Positions 1-7,085 of a stretch of DNA of 64,000 bases are shown piece after piece. Source of the DNA: Bacteroidales bacterium (GTDB lineage Bacteria > Bacteroidota > Bacteroidia > Bacteroidales > Muribaculaceae); the NCBI GenBank assembly GCA_910575615.1, contig CAJTEX010000001.1, forward strand, positions 186,001 through 250,000, read 5' to 3'. The stretch's first letter is position 1. Every line of letters starts with the position of its first letter. The notes under the pieces were generated by a model. It was not told the DNA's origin and did no database searches. It saw nothing but the letters and a program-made list of their open reading frames with translations. The translations under genes and the position numbers were made by a program.

Positions 1-1574
1 ATGGCCATCCCCCGGTCGGCAAGCCTGGCGAGGCAGGCGAACAGGGAGTTGTTGAACATCACCACCTCCCGCGAGCTGCGCCAGTTGGTGTTCTGGTCGA
101 TGGTCGTGCCGCCGACGCTCACTTTGTCTTGCCCGAACCGCCCCCCGATTGAGTCCTCGACCTTCGAGCCGAGGAGCTCGGGGTTGGAGTTGCGGAAACG
201 GTAGATGCATTGCTTCTCGTCGCCGATGATGAGGTTGTCGTTGTCGCGCGACATGCTCTCCATGACCAGCGGGCTGAGGTTGTCCCATTGCATCTCGGAT
301 GTGTCCTGGAACTCATCTATCAGGAAGTGGTTGATCATGTAGCCGATGCGCTCGTAGACAAACGGAGCCTCGGCCTCGCATATCACCTTTCGAAGCAACG
401 AGTTGGTGTCGCCCAGAAGAAACGCTTCGTTGTCGCGGCAGTATTCCTCGATATGGCGGCAAGCCTCAGAGAAAAGCCCCAGCAGGTAGATCTGGCGGCG
501 CAAGACGTTGTAAAACTGCTCATTCTCGAAGTAACTCATCCCGAGGCTCAGCACCCTGACCAGGAGGTTGTCGATGTCGTCGCTCCACACCGCTCCCTTG
601 GGCAGTTTGTTGTGACGTTTCCCCCCGGGCTGTATGGCGTTGGGCAGTGTGTTGCGTCCGCTGCCGCCGAAGGGTGAGAATGAGAAGTCGCCGTTGGCCC
701 ATCGTTCCAGGTAGTCTTCCCTCAGGGACTTGGGGAGCCATTCTGCCTCCTCCAGCCCCATGAACCCTGCCGCGGCCTCCACCACGCTGTCTTTCAGTCT
801 GGTCAGCGAGCCGGAAAGCCCTCGGGCGAAGCGTCCTATCCGCTCGGGGTCTGAGAGGTAGTCGAGGATTTCGCGGCTGTTGGTCTTGAACGACTCCCCG
901 CGCAGGGAAGAGATGGTGGTGGTGAGCGCCCGGTTGATTCTTGACGACCGGGCCAGCAGGTTGGCGTTGGCCCCCTCCTCGATGAGGGTGTCCATATAGC
1001 TTCTGAGCCAACTGCGCAACATCCTCAGGCGGGTGGCCCCCTCCTTGTCGCGTGATGAGGGGGAGAGGTTTATTGAGCCGAGCATCTCGCCGATGGCGAC
1101 GGCCACAGGGTAACGGTCATCGATCTCAAGGTTGAAGGTCTCTGGCAGGTCGAGCTCGCGGGTGAAGATGCGCAACACATTCTGGAAGAATGAATCGATG
1201 GTCGAGACGTTGAACCACGAGAAGTTGAAGAGCAGGTCGGCCAGGGCGCGCCTGGCGGCCTCCGAAATCCGGGCCGCGTCGGTGGCGTATAGCTTCGTCA
1301 GGTATTCAAGGTGGCCGCTGCCTTTCCCGTCAGCCTCGCTCAGGAGGCTCAGCTCCTTTATGATGCGGGTGGTCATCTCCTGGGTCGCCTTGTTGGTGAA
1401 TGTGATGGCGAGGATGCGGCCATGGGGCTTGGGCTTGAGGAAACCGTAGTCAGAGCCTGAGTAAAGGCGGGGCCGCCCCGATTCGTCGCGGTGGCCCAGG
1501 AGCATGGTTATGTATTGGCGTGTCAGGGCGAAGGTCTTGCCTGAGCCTGCCGAAGCTTTCTGTATCTGTAACAC
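1..1574 (-). CDS. UvrD/AddA-like helicase-nuclease, N-terminal part (runs off the window)
   Basis: Superfamily 1 helicase of the AddA/RecB type, expected to unwind DNA ends in double-strand break repair. About 524 codons are visible. The GTG start at 1574 is chosen because an in-frame stop lies about 25 bases upstream and the Walker A motif (ASAGSGKT, residues 7-14) begins at once after it, as in this family; the first ATG falls after Walker A and would delete it. Further on come a motif Ia-like stretch (ILAITFTNKAT), Walker B (LIDEFQDTSEMQW) and motif III (IIGDEKQCIYRFR). The helicase C-terminus and any RecB-type nuclease domain lie outside the window, so AddA versus a plain UvrD-like helicase cannot be decided. 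A well-formed Bacteroidetes promoter sits just upstream. Confidence 0.85.
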   Translation of the reverse strand, partial: MLQIQKASAGSGKTFALTRQYITMLLGHRDESGRPRLYSGSDYGFLKPKPHGRILAITFTNKATQEMTTRIIKELSLLSEADGKGSGHLEYLTKLYATDAARISEAARRALADLLFNFSWFNVSTIDSFFQNVLRIFTRELDLPETFNLEIDDRYPVAVAIGEMLGSINLSPSSRDKEGATRLRMLRSWLRSYMDTLIEEGANANLLARSSRINRALTTTISSLRGESFKTNSREILDYLSDPERIGRFARGLSGSLTRLKDSVVEAAAGFMGLEEAEWLPKSLREDYLERWANGDFSFSPFGGSGRNTLPNAIQPGGKRHNKLPKGAVWSDDIDNLLVRVLSLGMSYFENEQFYNVLRRQIYLLGLFSEACRHIEEYCRDNEAFLLGDTNSLLRKVICEAEAPFVYERIGYMINHFLIDEFQDTSEMQWDNLSPLVMESMSRDNDNLIIGDEKQCIYRFRNSNPELLGSKVEDSIGGRFGQDKVSVGGTTIDQNTNWRSSREVVMFNNSLFACLARLADRGMA

Positions 1575-1604
1575 TTGTGGTGGATGTGTTTTTGGATTTC
1601 AACA

Positions 1605-1636
1605 CAAATCTACGAATAAATTGCCATCCGGTCAAA
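1605..1636 (-). promoter_or_regulatory. Promoter of the helicase gene (-33/-7 type)
   Basis: On the minus strand TTTG (1633-1636) is followed after exactly 20 bases by TAGATTTG (1605-1612), matching the Bacteroidetes pattern TTTG-N19/20-TAnnTTTG. Transcription would begin near 1600, about 25 bases before the GTG start. Confidence 0.7.
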
Positions 1637-1678
1637 AAATCCCGGGGCTTTCATCCTCAGGTGGGGGCTTAAAGAGTG

Positions 1679-1734
1679 ACGGATGCCATCCGGATGGAAT
1701 CCCAATATGGGATTGGCATCCGGATGGCATCCGT
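1679..1734. repeat. Long near-perfect palindrome in the amylase-helicase gap
   Basis: The 18-bp arms at 1679-1696 and 1717-1734 are exact reverse complements, with a further 6-bp stem (AATCCC / GGGATT) around a 5-base loop inside. It lies after the amylase stop and before the helicase promoter, so it may end amylase transcription, although no clear U-tract follows on the minus strand. Its core (GATGCCATCCGG and complement) recurs in the hairpin at 9577-9661. Confidence 0.8.
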
Positions 1735-1769
1735 TTATGTGGTCAGTTATGATGCTGTGTGGTCAGCCG

Positions 1770-4022
1770 TCAGCGGACATATTCCTTGGTCACCTTGGAG
1801 CCGCGCACCACTATGTAGAGCCCTGCCTCGGGTTCGGCCACGCGTACACCCTGGAGGTTGTAGTAGACCGGGGCGGCCTCATCTGTGTCGGCCACTGTCA
1901 CCTCGACACCGCTTTGCGCCACGGCGGCCTTGACGGTCATCTTGGCAAAGTCGGCGGTGATGTCGTAGGTGCCTGCGGGAATCTTCCAAGACTGGGCGGA
2001 TGAGGCGTCGACGTTGAGGGTGTATTTCTTCATCGGGCCTTCAACGCCGGGGCTGAGGGGGAGGTCCTTGGAGGGCGCGCCATAGCGGTCGCCGCCCATG
2101 TTGACAGCGTCCCAGTCTGCTCCCATCGTGGTGACGAATGTGAAGTAGCATGAGCCGTCGGTAGACTCTGCGGGAGCGGTGAGGGTCACGTTCTTGGCCA
2201 CGAAGCAGTCCCCCTCCTTGGTCATCGTCACACCCTGGTCGGTCAGCCAGCTTGCGCCCTCGAGGTTGCCCAGTATGTGGAGCTGTGCGGGGGTGTCGGC
2301 GCTACCCTGGCCGCCGCCTCCACCGCCCTGTCCGGCAGGTGCGATGGTGATTGTCATGCTGGCGAAGTCGGCGGTGATGGAGTATTTGCCCGGTTCGATG
2401 CCCCATGAGTAGGCCGATGAGGCGTCGACCCCGGCTGCGAAGAGTTTCATCGCGGCTGAGCCGCCAACCGAGACGGGAGCGTCTTTGGTGGCCGCGCCGT
2501 AGCGGTCGCTGCCGTTGATGGTGGTGTCCCATTCGGTCGACGCGCCTGTCGAGCCGAGGGCGGTGACGAATGTGAAGAATGCCTTGGTCTCACCGGTGAG
2601 GGCCACCAGCTCGACGTTGTCGGCGGTGAACTTGTCGCCGTCCTTGGTCATGGTCACCCCAACGTTGGTCTGCCATGAGCCTTGGGCAAGGTTGCCTATG
2701 AGGTAGAGGCTTGAGGGGGCCGACGAGGTCTGGCCGCCTCCGCCTCCGCCACCCTGGACTGCGGTCTTTGTCCACACGCAGTAGCCGTTGCCTGAGGCCT
2801 TGATGTCGCTGTCGGAGTAGCCGGCGGGCGACGCCATGGCCGAGCCTATCTTGACCACGGCCTTGCCGTTCTTGCCGGTCACCTCGGCCATGTAGCAGTC
2901 GCGTGAGGCCTGCAGCACATTGACGGCCGAGTTGTTGTGGATGCCGACGGCGTTGCGGATGTTGATGAGGGTCTGTATGGCGGCTTTGTTGGCTTTGTAG
3001 TGGGGGAGGAAGACACAGGGTGTGCCGGGGCTCATGAGGATGAATGCGTTGGCGGCCACCACGTTGCCGTTGAACTTCGAGCCGTCGCGGTAGGTGTCAT
3101 GGTTGTCGACGAAGGTGACGGCATACTGGCTGTATCCGAAGTGGATCATTCCGGCGGGCTGGTCTGTGGTGCCGTTGGCCTTCCAGACGAGCTTGGACAT
3201 GTCGTTTGACGAGAATGCCTCGTTGATGGCGTATTTGCCGGGGAAGTCAAACGCCGCCGACTCCTTGCCGGTGGCCTCTATCCAGGCTGCCACCGCGTCG
3301 TAGCTTGCGTCCCAGTATTCACCCACGGAGAATGTCGGGCGGGAATACTGGTTGTATATTTTGTTGTACTGGCCGCTGTAGCCCTTGACCATGTCGTAAC
3401 GGAAACCGGTGTAGCCGTATTTCTCGAGCAGGGCCTTGCAGTAGTTCTTGCAGTTGTTCTGCACGTTTGCGTTGGTGTGGTCGAGGTCGCGCGCGCCGTC
3501 GAAGTTGTCGCCGGTGTCGTAGTTGCCGGTGGGCTTGGCCTGCCCCGATGCATTGGCCACCTCGTCGTTTCGACAGATTCCATCCGTGCCGATAAACCAT
3601 GTCTGGCCGTTCCACTCCTCGGCGGGGAAGTCGGTCCAGTTGGATTTGCCGTTTCGGTGGTTGATCACCACGTCGGCTATCATCCCGGTGCCTTTCGCCT
3701 TGAAGGTGTTGATCATGGAGATGAGCTGCGCCTCGGTGCCGAAAGATGAGTTGTGGTTGGTGAACCAGTAGATGGGCATGTATCCCATGTTGTTGCTGCC
3801 TCCGCAGAATCCGCTGTTGGGAATCCAGATGAGCTTGAAATACTGGCTCAGCTCGTCGGCCTGGCTTTCAAGGTTGGTCCATTTGGTGTCCTGGTATGAG
3901 TCCCAGTAGAATCCCTGGAGCATTACGCCCTCGTAGTCGGCGGGCCAGCCGATGGCGTTGGCGCCCAGTGACATCGAGGCGGCCACGCAGAGTCCGATGG
4001 CCGCTTTGGTGAATGATTTCAT
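1770..4022 (-). CDS. Secreted GH13 alpha-amylase with two C-terminal beta-modules and a T9SS-like tail
   Basis: Hydrolyses alpha-1,4-glucans outside the cytoplasm. A signal peptide (1-23) is followed by the GH13 barrel: region I DVVINHR (117-123), nucleophile Asp210 in FRYDMVKGY, acid/base Glu235 in VGEYW, and Asp309 in VDNHDT. A poly-Gly linker (424-430) leads to a module at 438-562, a second Gly linker (566-571) to a second, clearly related module at 580-702. Both contain LIGNL/ILGNL, SW, DRYGA and VDASSA stretches and resemble the small starch-binding modules of SusE/F-type proteins (inference). The end (YYNLQGVRV, then GLYIVVRGSKVTKEYVR) resembles a Bacteroidales C-terminal sorting signal. 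It stands alone, with its own promoter-like box and a palindrome upstream; no SusCD pair adjoins it. Confidence 0.9.
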   Translation of the reverse strand: MKSFTKAAIGLCVAASMSLGANAIGWPADYEGVMLQGFYWDSYQDTKWTNLESQADELSQYFKLIWIPNSGFCGGSNNMGYMPIYWFTNHNSSFGTEAQLISMINTFKAKGTGMIADVVINHRNGKSNWTDFPAEEWNGQTWFIGTDGICRNDEVANASGQAKPTGNYDTGDNFDGARDLDHTNANVQNNCKNYCKALLEKYGYTGFRYDMVKGYSGQYNKIYNQYSRPTFSVGEYWDASYDAVAAWIEATGKESAAFDFPGKYAINEAFSSNDMSKLVWKANGTTDQPAGMIHFGYSQYAVTFVDNHDTYRDGSKFNGNVVAANAFILMSPGTPCVFLPHYKANKAAIQTLINIRNAVGIHNNSAVNVLQASRDCYMAEVTGKNGKAVVKIGSAMASPAGYSDSDIKASGNGYCVWTKTAVQGGGGGGGQTSSAPSSLYLIGNLAQGSWQTNVGVTMTKDGDKFTADNVELVALTGETKAFFTFVTALGSTGASTEWDTTINGSDRYGAATKDAPVSVGGSAAMKLFAAGVDASSAYSWGIEPGKYSITADFASMTITIAPAGQGGGGGGQGSADTPAQLHILGNLEGASWLTDQGVTMTKEGDCFVAKNVTLTAPAESTDGSCYFTFVTTMGADWDAVNMGGDRYGAPSKDLPLSPGVEGPMKKYTLNVDASSAQSWKIPAGTYDITADFAKMTVKAAVAQSGVEVTVADTDEAAPVYYNLQGVRVAEPEAGLYIVVRGSKVTKEYVR

Positions 4023-4118
4023 TTGCAGTGATGGTTGAAATTAGATGTATGGTAAGATATACGTTGTGACATTTTCATGGCCGGGAGGATGCGGTGGTCG
4101 CCTTGGCCTCCGGTTTTG

Positions 4119-4126
4119 CAAAGTTA
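4119..4126 (-). promoter_or_regulatory. -7 box of the amylase promoter
   Basis: TAACTTTG on the minus strand matches TAnnTTTG. No clean TTTG -33 element is present; that position is occupied by the palindrome at 4139-4154, which suggests activator- or repressor-dependent control. The leader would be about 90 bases. Confidence 0.5.
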
Positions 4127-4138
4127 GGCTTTTTGGGC

Positions 4139-4154
4139 TTAACACGCATGTTAA
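4139..4154. promoter_or_regulatory. Candidate operator upstream of the amylase
   Basis: Perfect 6-4-6 inverted repeat (TTAACA, 4 bases, TGTTAA on the minus strand) ending 12 bases upstream of the -7 box, so it overlaps the -33 region. The size suits a dimeric HTH regulator. Which protein binds is unknown. Confidence 0.4.
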
Positions 4155-4161
4155 ATAGCGT

Positions 4162-4192
4162 TAACGGCCAGCCTTGGTGTGGCTGACCGTTA
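4162..4192 (-). terminator. Hairpin after the EFR1 ferredoxin gene
   Basis: A 12-bp stem with a 7-base loop lies 18 bases past the stop at 4210. Its one irregular pair is a G-U wobble only if read as minus-strand RNA, consistent with termination of the Smr-EFR1 transcript. The U-run is poor (CTATTT). Confidence 0.5.
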
Positions 4193-4209
4193 GGTAGTTG
4201 CAGTCGGGG

Positions 4210-5004
4210 TCAGAAGTCGGCGGGGAGCTTGTATTGACCTTTGCCGTCGGTCTCCTTGCCGTATGCGATGGCCTTGACGGGGCAATGGTGGTAGCAGCGC
4301 AGACACATTGCGCATGCCGGGCCCCATTGCGGGCGGCGGTCTTTGAGCTTGATGTTGAGCATCGGGCATTGTCGCGCGCACAGTCCGCAGGAGGTGCATC
4401 GCTCCGGATCGGCCCGGAATGGCAGGGGCGACATCTTGAAGGCCCGGAAGAGGCCGTAGACCAGGTTGGTCTTCCACCAGGCCCAGCTGCCGCGTATTAG
4501 GTCGCTGTCGGAGAATCCCCGGTCGATTGCGCGGCGTATCTCCTCCACACGCCCGGGCATCGCGACCAGTTTGCCGGCCTCGATGTCGGGTGAGTCCACG
4601 TCGAATCCTTTCATGCACACATATGTGTTGGGCATCGTCACCGAGAAGGCGCCCCGGGGAGTCCAGCCCCGGCGGCCTATGTGGTGGCGCCACTGGTCAT
4701 CGGTGCGGCCTACATCGTCGCCGCATGTGCACACCATGTAGTGTCGTGCCTTTTCCGCTCCCTTGAACCTCACTTTGTCGATGAAGCGCAGCACTACCGG
4801 GGGGACTCCCCAGCTGTAGACCGGGAAGACCCATATGACGAGCGAGCCGTCGGCGGTCTCGAGCAGTTGCCGACCAGGGTGGAGCAGGCGGTCCCCCTCG
4901 AGGCAGTAAAGCTTGTTGCGTTGCTTGTCATCGGGGTGGTAGCATTCGTGTAGCCGCTCGGCCACGAGGCGCGAGTTGCCGGTGCCGGTGAAATAGATTA
5001 TCAT
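4210..5004 (-). CDS. EFR1 family ferredoxin (flavodoxin-like plus two 4Fe-4S sites)
   Basis: Probable electron-transfer protein of 264 residues. The N-terminus (MIIYFTGTGNSRLVAERL) is the flavodoxin-like FMN-binding start typical of EFR1 proteins. The C-terminus carries two ferredoxin motifs: CTSCGLCARQCP, and CAMCLRCYHHCPVKAI. The flavodoxin part has the usual PVYSWGVPPVV stretch. It follows the Smr gene by 4 bases, so the two are probably co-transcribed; the partner redox enzyme is not evident from the neighbours. Confidence 0.88.
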   Translation of the reverse strand: MIIYFTGTGNSRLVAERLHECYHPDDKQRNKLYCLEGDRLLHPGRQLLETADGSLVIWVFPVYSWGVPPVVLRFIDKVRFKGAEKARHYMVCTCGDDVGRTDDQWRHHIGRRGWTPRGAFSVTMPNTYVCMKGFDVDSPDIEAGKLVAMPGRVEEIRRAIDRGFSDSDLIRGSWAWWKTNLVYGLFRAFKMSPLPFRADPERCTSCGLCARQCPMLNIKLKDRRPQWGPACAMCLRCYHHCPVKAIAYGKETDGKGQYKLPADF

Positions 5005-5008
5005 ATGG

Positions 5009-6109
5009 TCAATGGTGGCGGATTGTCACTTGCGTCGCCCCGTAGCCGTATTCACGGAATGAGGCGTCTTGTATGTCATGTCCCTTGTAGCGGTAGTTGA
5101 GCTCTTTCATGAGGGCCTGGCGCAGCACCCCCTCCCCCTTGCCGTGGATGAAGATTATCTTCTTGCCGGCGTTGCGGAGGTTCTCGTCCATCACCTTGCG
5201 GAAGGTGTCGACCTGCAGGTTGAGGATGTCGGCGTTTGACAGCCCCCGGGTGTCGTCGAGCAGTTCGCTGATATGGAGGTCGATGACCAGCGGGCCATCC
5301 TTGGCGGGCTCGCGTTTTTTCACCGGCTGGCGCGTTGGCCTGCGGTCTTCGGCGCGTTTCTGCCTCATGGCGTCCTCGAGCGATGAGGAGTCGAACACCA
5401 TGGGCCGCTGGGGGATGTCGTTCTTCACGATGTCTACCGCGATCACGGGGGTGTCGAAATAGGGGTTGTCATGGAAGCAATGGAGCTTGAAGAACTTGGT
5501 GACATCCATAGGACGCTCAACCGCCACCGGGGCCTTGAGCTGAAACTTCTTGTCGCGCTTGAAAGCCACATACTGCACCGCCACGCGGTCGAGCCTTCCG
5601 GCCTGGTCGCGGTCAAGCTCCTCCAGGAAGAACTGTATGTTGGGCTCCACGACTCCGGCGAAGCGGGTGGTCCAGCCTTTGTCGCCGTCGGCTTTCGACA
5701 GGAAGGTGAAGTAGAGGAAATAGTTGGAGTCGTTGACCAGGTATGCCTCGTAGGTGGTGGTCGACAGATGTTTTATCTCAACCGGCTGGAAACCAAGCAC
5801 GAGGTTGATTTTGTCGCCTGTGGGGGTCTCCTCCACGCGTGCGGGCTTCTCCGCCTCGGGCATTTTCGTGGCCACTAACTTTGACTGCCGTTCGGCCTCC
5901 TTGCGCTGGGCCGCCTGGGCCGTGCCGCCGAATGCGTCGCGGCCCGAGGCTGTCTCGCCCGCGGGTGTCACCACCACGAGCTCTTTCAGCAAGACGGGGG
6001 TCTCGAAGCCGTCTTCCTCCTCGACATGGGCAATCTGCCCGTCGATTCTAACAATCCGTCCTCCGCCTGTCGAGCTGAGGAACCTGACGATGTCGCCTGT
6101 TTTCGCCAT
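5009..6109 (-). CDS. DUF2027 / Smr domain protein
   Basis: 366-residue protein with an N-terminal Bacteroidetes DUF2027 region and a C-terminal Smr domain, related to the MutS2 C-terminus. The Smr part begins near VIDLHISELLDD and contains the signature IIFIHGKGEGVLRQAL; Smr domains commonly nick or bind nucleic acid. The start is placed at MAKTGDIVRF (6109) rather than an upstream in-frame start at 6166, because the conserved domain begins there and the extra 19 residues look like untranslated leader. The precise substrate is unknown. Confidence 0.87.
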   Translation of the reverse strand: MAKTGDIVRFLSSTGGGRIVRIDGQIAHVEEEDGFETPVLLKELVVVTPAGETASGRDAFGGTAQAAQRKEAERQSKLVATKMPEAEKPARVEETPTGDKINLVLGFQPVEIKHLSTTTYEAYLVNDSNYFLYFTFLSKADGDKGWTTRFAGVVEPNIQFFLEELDRDQAGRLDRVAVQYVAFKRDKKFQLKAPVAVERPMDVTKFFKLHCFHDNPYFDTPVIAVDIVKNDIPQRPMVFDSSSLEDAMRQKRAEDRRPTRQPVKKREPAKDGPLVIDLHISELLDDTRGLSNADILNLQVDTFRKVMDENLRNAGKKIIFIHGKGEGVLRQALMKELNYRYKGHDIQDASFREYGYGATQVTIRHH

Positions 6110-6193
6110 AGTAATATCTGCGTTGATGATGATGAGGGAATGTGTCAGGCGGCCTGGCAATGCCATATCGGGCCGTCGACATCCAGACAGGGA

Positions 6194-6243
6194 ATAAAAA
6201 AAGAGTTGGAATCGAGGATTACTCCTTCATTTCCAACTCTTTT
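6194..6243 (-). terminator. Rho-independent terminator after tRNA-Pro
   Basis: Perfect 13-bp stem (6199-6211 with 6231-6243) followed on the minus strand by a run of Us (As at 6195-6201). It starts 8 bases beyond the tRNA 3' end. Confidence 0.85.
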
Positions 6244-6250
6244 GCTTTTG

Positions 6251-6324
6251 TCGGGGTGACTAGACTCGAACTAGCGACCTCACGCCCCCCAGACGCGTAC
6301 TCTAACCAACTGAGCTACACCCCG
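6251..6324 (-). tRNA. tRNA-Pro (anticodon GGG)
   Basis: A full cloverleaf can be folded by hand. The acceptor stem is CGGGGTG with CACCCCG, the D arm GCTC/GAGT, the anticodon arm CGCGT-CTGGGGG-GCGTG giving anticodon GGG, the variable loop AGGTC, and the T arm GCTAG-TTCGAGT-CTAGT. The discriminator base is A and CCA is not encoded. G37 is present, the base that TrmD methylates in tRNA-Pro; trmD lies in this same window. It has its own promoter and terminator. Confidence 0.93.
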
Positions 6325-6440
6325 ATTCGAAGCAATCAAACTGTTTTTACGCTGCCGTCAAGCTTTCGCGGGTCTGTCTCTATTGACTTCCCGGCTCTTC
6401 AGGAGAGCCTCAGGCAGTGGCTTGATTTCCAAAAGCGATG

Positions 6441-6472
6441 CAAAGGTACGCACTATTTTTGAATCATCCAAA
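6441..6472 (-). promoter_or_regulatory. Promoter of the tRNA-Pro gene
   Basis: On the minus strand TTTG (6469-6472) is followed after 20 bases by TACCTTTG (6441-6448), a full match to the Bacteroidetes promoter pattern. Transcription would start about 110 bases before the mature tRNA. Confidence 0.7.
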
Positions 6473-6491
6473 TTTTTTCGCAACTTTTTGC

Positions 6492-6499
6492 TACTTTTG
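6492..6499 (+). promoter_or_regulatory. -7 box for the DUF486 gene
   Basis: TACTTTTG matches TAnnTTTG and lies 39 bases before the ATG. The -33 element is unclear. The gap to the divergent tRNA promoter is only about 20 bases. Confidence 0.5.
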
Positions 6500-6537
6500 C
6501 ATGAAATTTATCCAAAAACAACCCGAAAACCCGTCTT

Positions 6538-6909
6538 ATGAATGCCTGGCTGACCGTTATCCTCCTTGTGATATCCAACATATTTATGACTTTCGCGTGG
6601 TATGGCCATCTGAAACTACAGGAGATGAAGGTGTTCACCTCCAACACCCCGCTGTATGTAGTCATACTGGTGTCGTGGGGGATAGCCCTGCTGGAGTATA
6701 CATGCCAGGTGCCGGCCAACCGGATGGGGTTCCAGGGCAATGGCGGCGCGTTCTCGCTGATGCAGCTCAAGGTTATTCAGGAGGCAGTCACGCTGATTGT
6801 CTTCACCCTGTTCACGGTGGTCTTCTTCAAGGGAGAGCCGCTCCATTGGAACCACTTAGCAGCTTTCGTCTGCCTGGTTCTCGCCGTATGGTTTGTGTTC
6901 ATGGATTGA
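6538..6909 (+). CDS. DMT/DUF486 family small membrane protein
   Basis: 123 residues with four predicted membrane helices: about 3-22, 38-57, 80-98 and 103-121. Recognisable DUF486 signature features are FAWYGHLK after the first helix, and NRMG with the QLKVIQE stretch in the middle. The family resembles half-size drug/metabolite transporters, but no substrate is established. Single-gene unit with a promoter box upstream. Confidence 0.85.
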   Translation: MNAWLTVILLVISNIFMTFAWYGHLKLQEMKVFTSNTPLYVVILVSWGIALLEYTCQVPANRMGFQGNGGAFSLMQLKVIQEAVTLIVFTLFTVVFFKGEPLHWNHLAAFVCLVLAVWFVFMD

Positions 6910-6948
6910 ATTTCCTCACGGGAAGATGGTGTATTCGCGGGGATTTGT

Positions 6949-6956
6949 TAATTTTG
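6949..6956 (+). promoter_or_regulatory. -7 box for the GH2 gene
   Basis: TAATTTTG matches TAnnTTTG, with a poor -33 element. Transcription would start near 6961, giving a leader of about 125 bases that opens with the palindrome at 6963-6978. Confidence 0.45.
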
Positions 6957-6962
6957 TGAAAT

Positions 6963-6978
6963 ATTTGACGAATCAAAT
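6963..6978. promoter_or_regulatory. Candidate operator at the GH2 transcription start
   Basis: Perfect 6-4-6 inverted repeat (ATTTGA, 4 bases, TCAAAT) just after the putative start of transcription, a position where a bound repressor would block initiation. Same geometry as the palindrome before the amylase, but a different sequence. Confidence 0.35.
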
Positions 6979-7085
6979 GCATTACACATAACATCGGGCG
7001 TTGATTCCCGTATTAAACCAAGGACATCGCTTGTCGTACCAGGAATACCAAAATTAAACCAAAGACAAATCAACATAGAGACATC

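Noticed and set aside
6110-6166. Upstream start of the Smr protein at 6166
   Set aside because: The added 19 residues are not like the family start; MAKTGDIVRF is.
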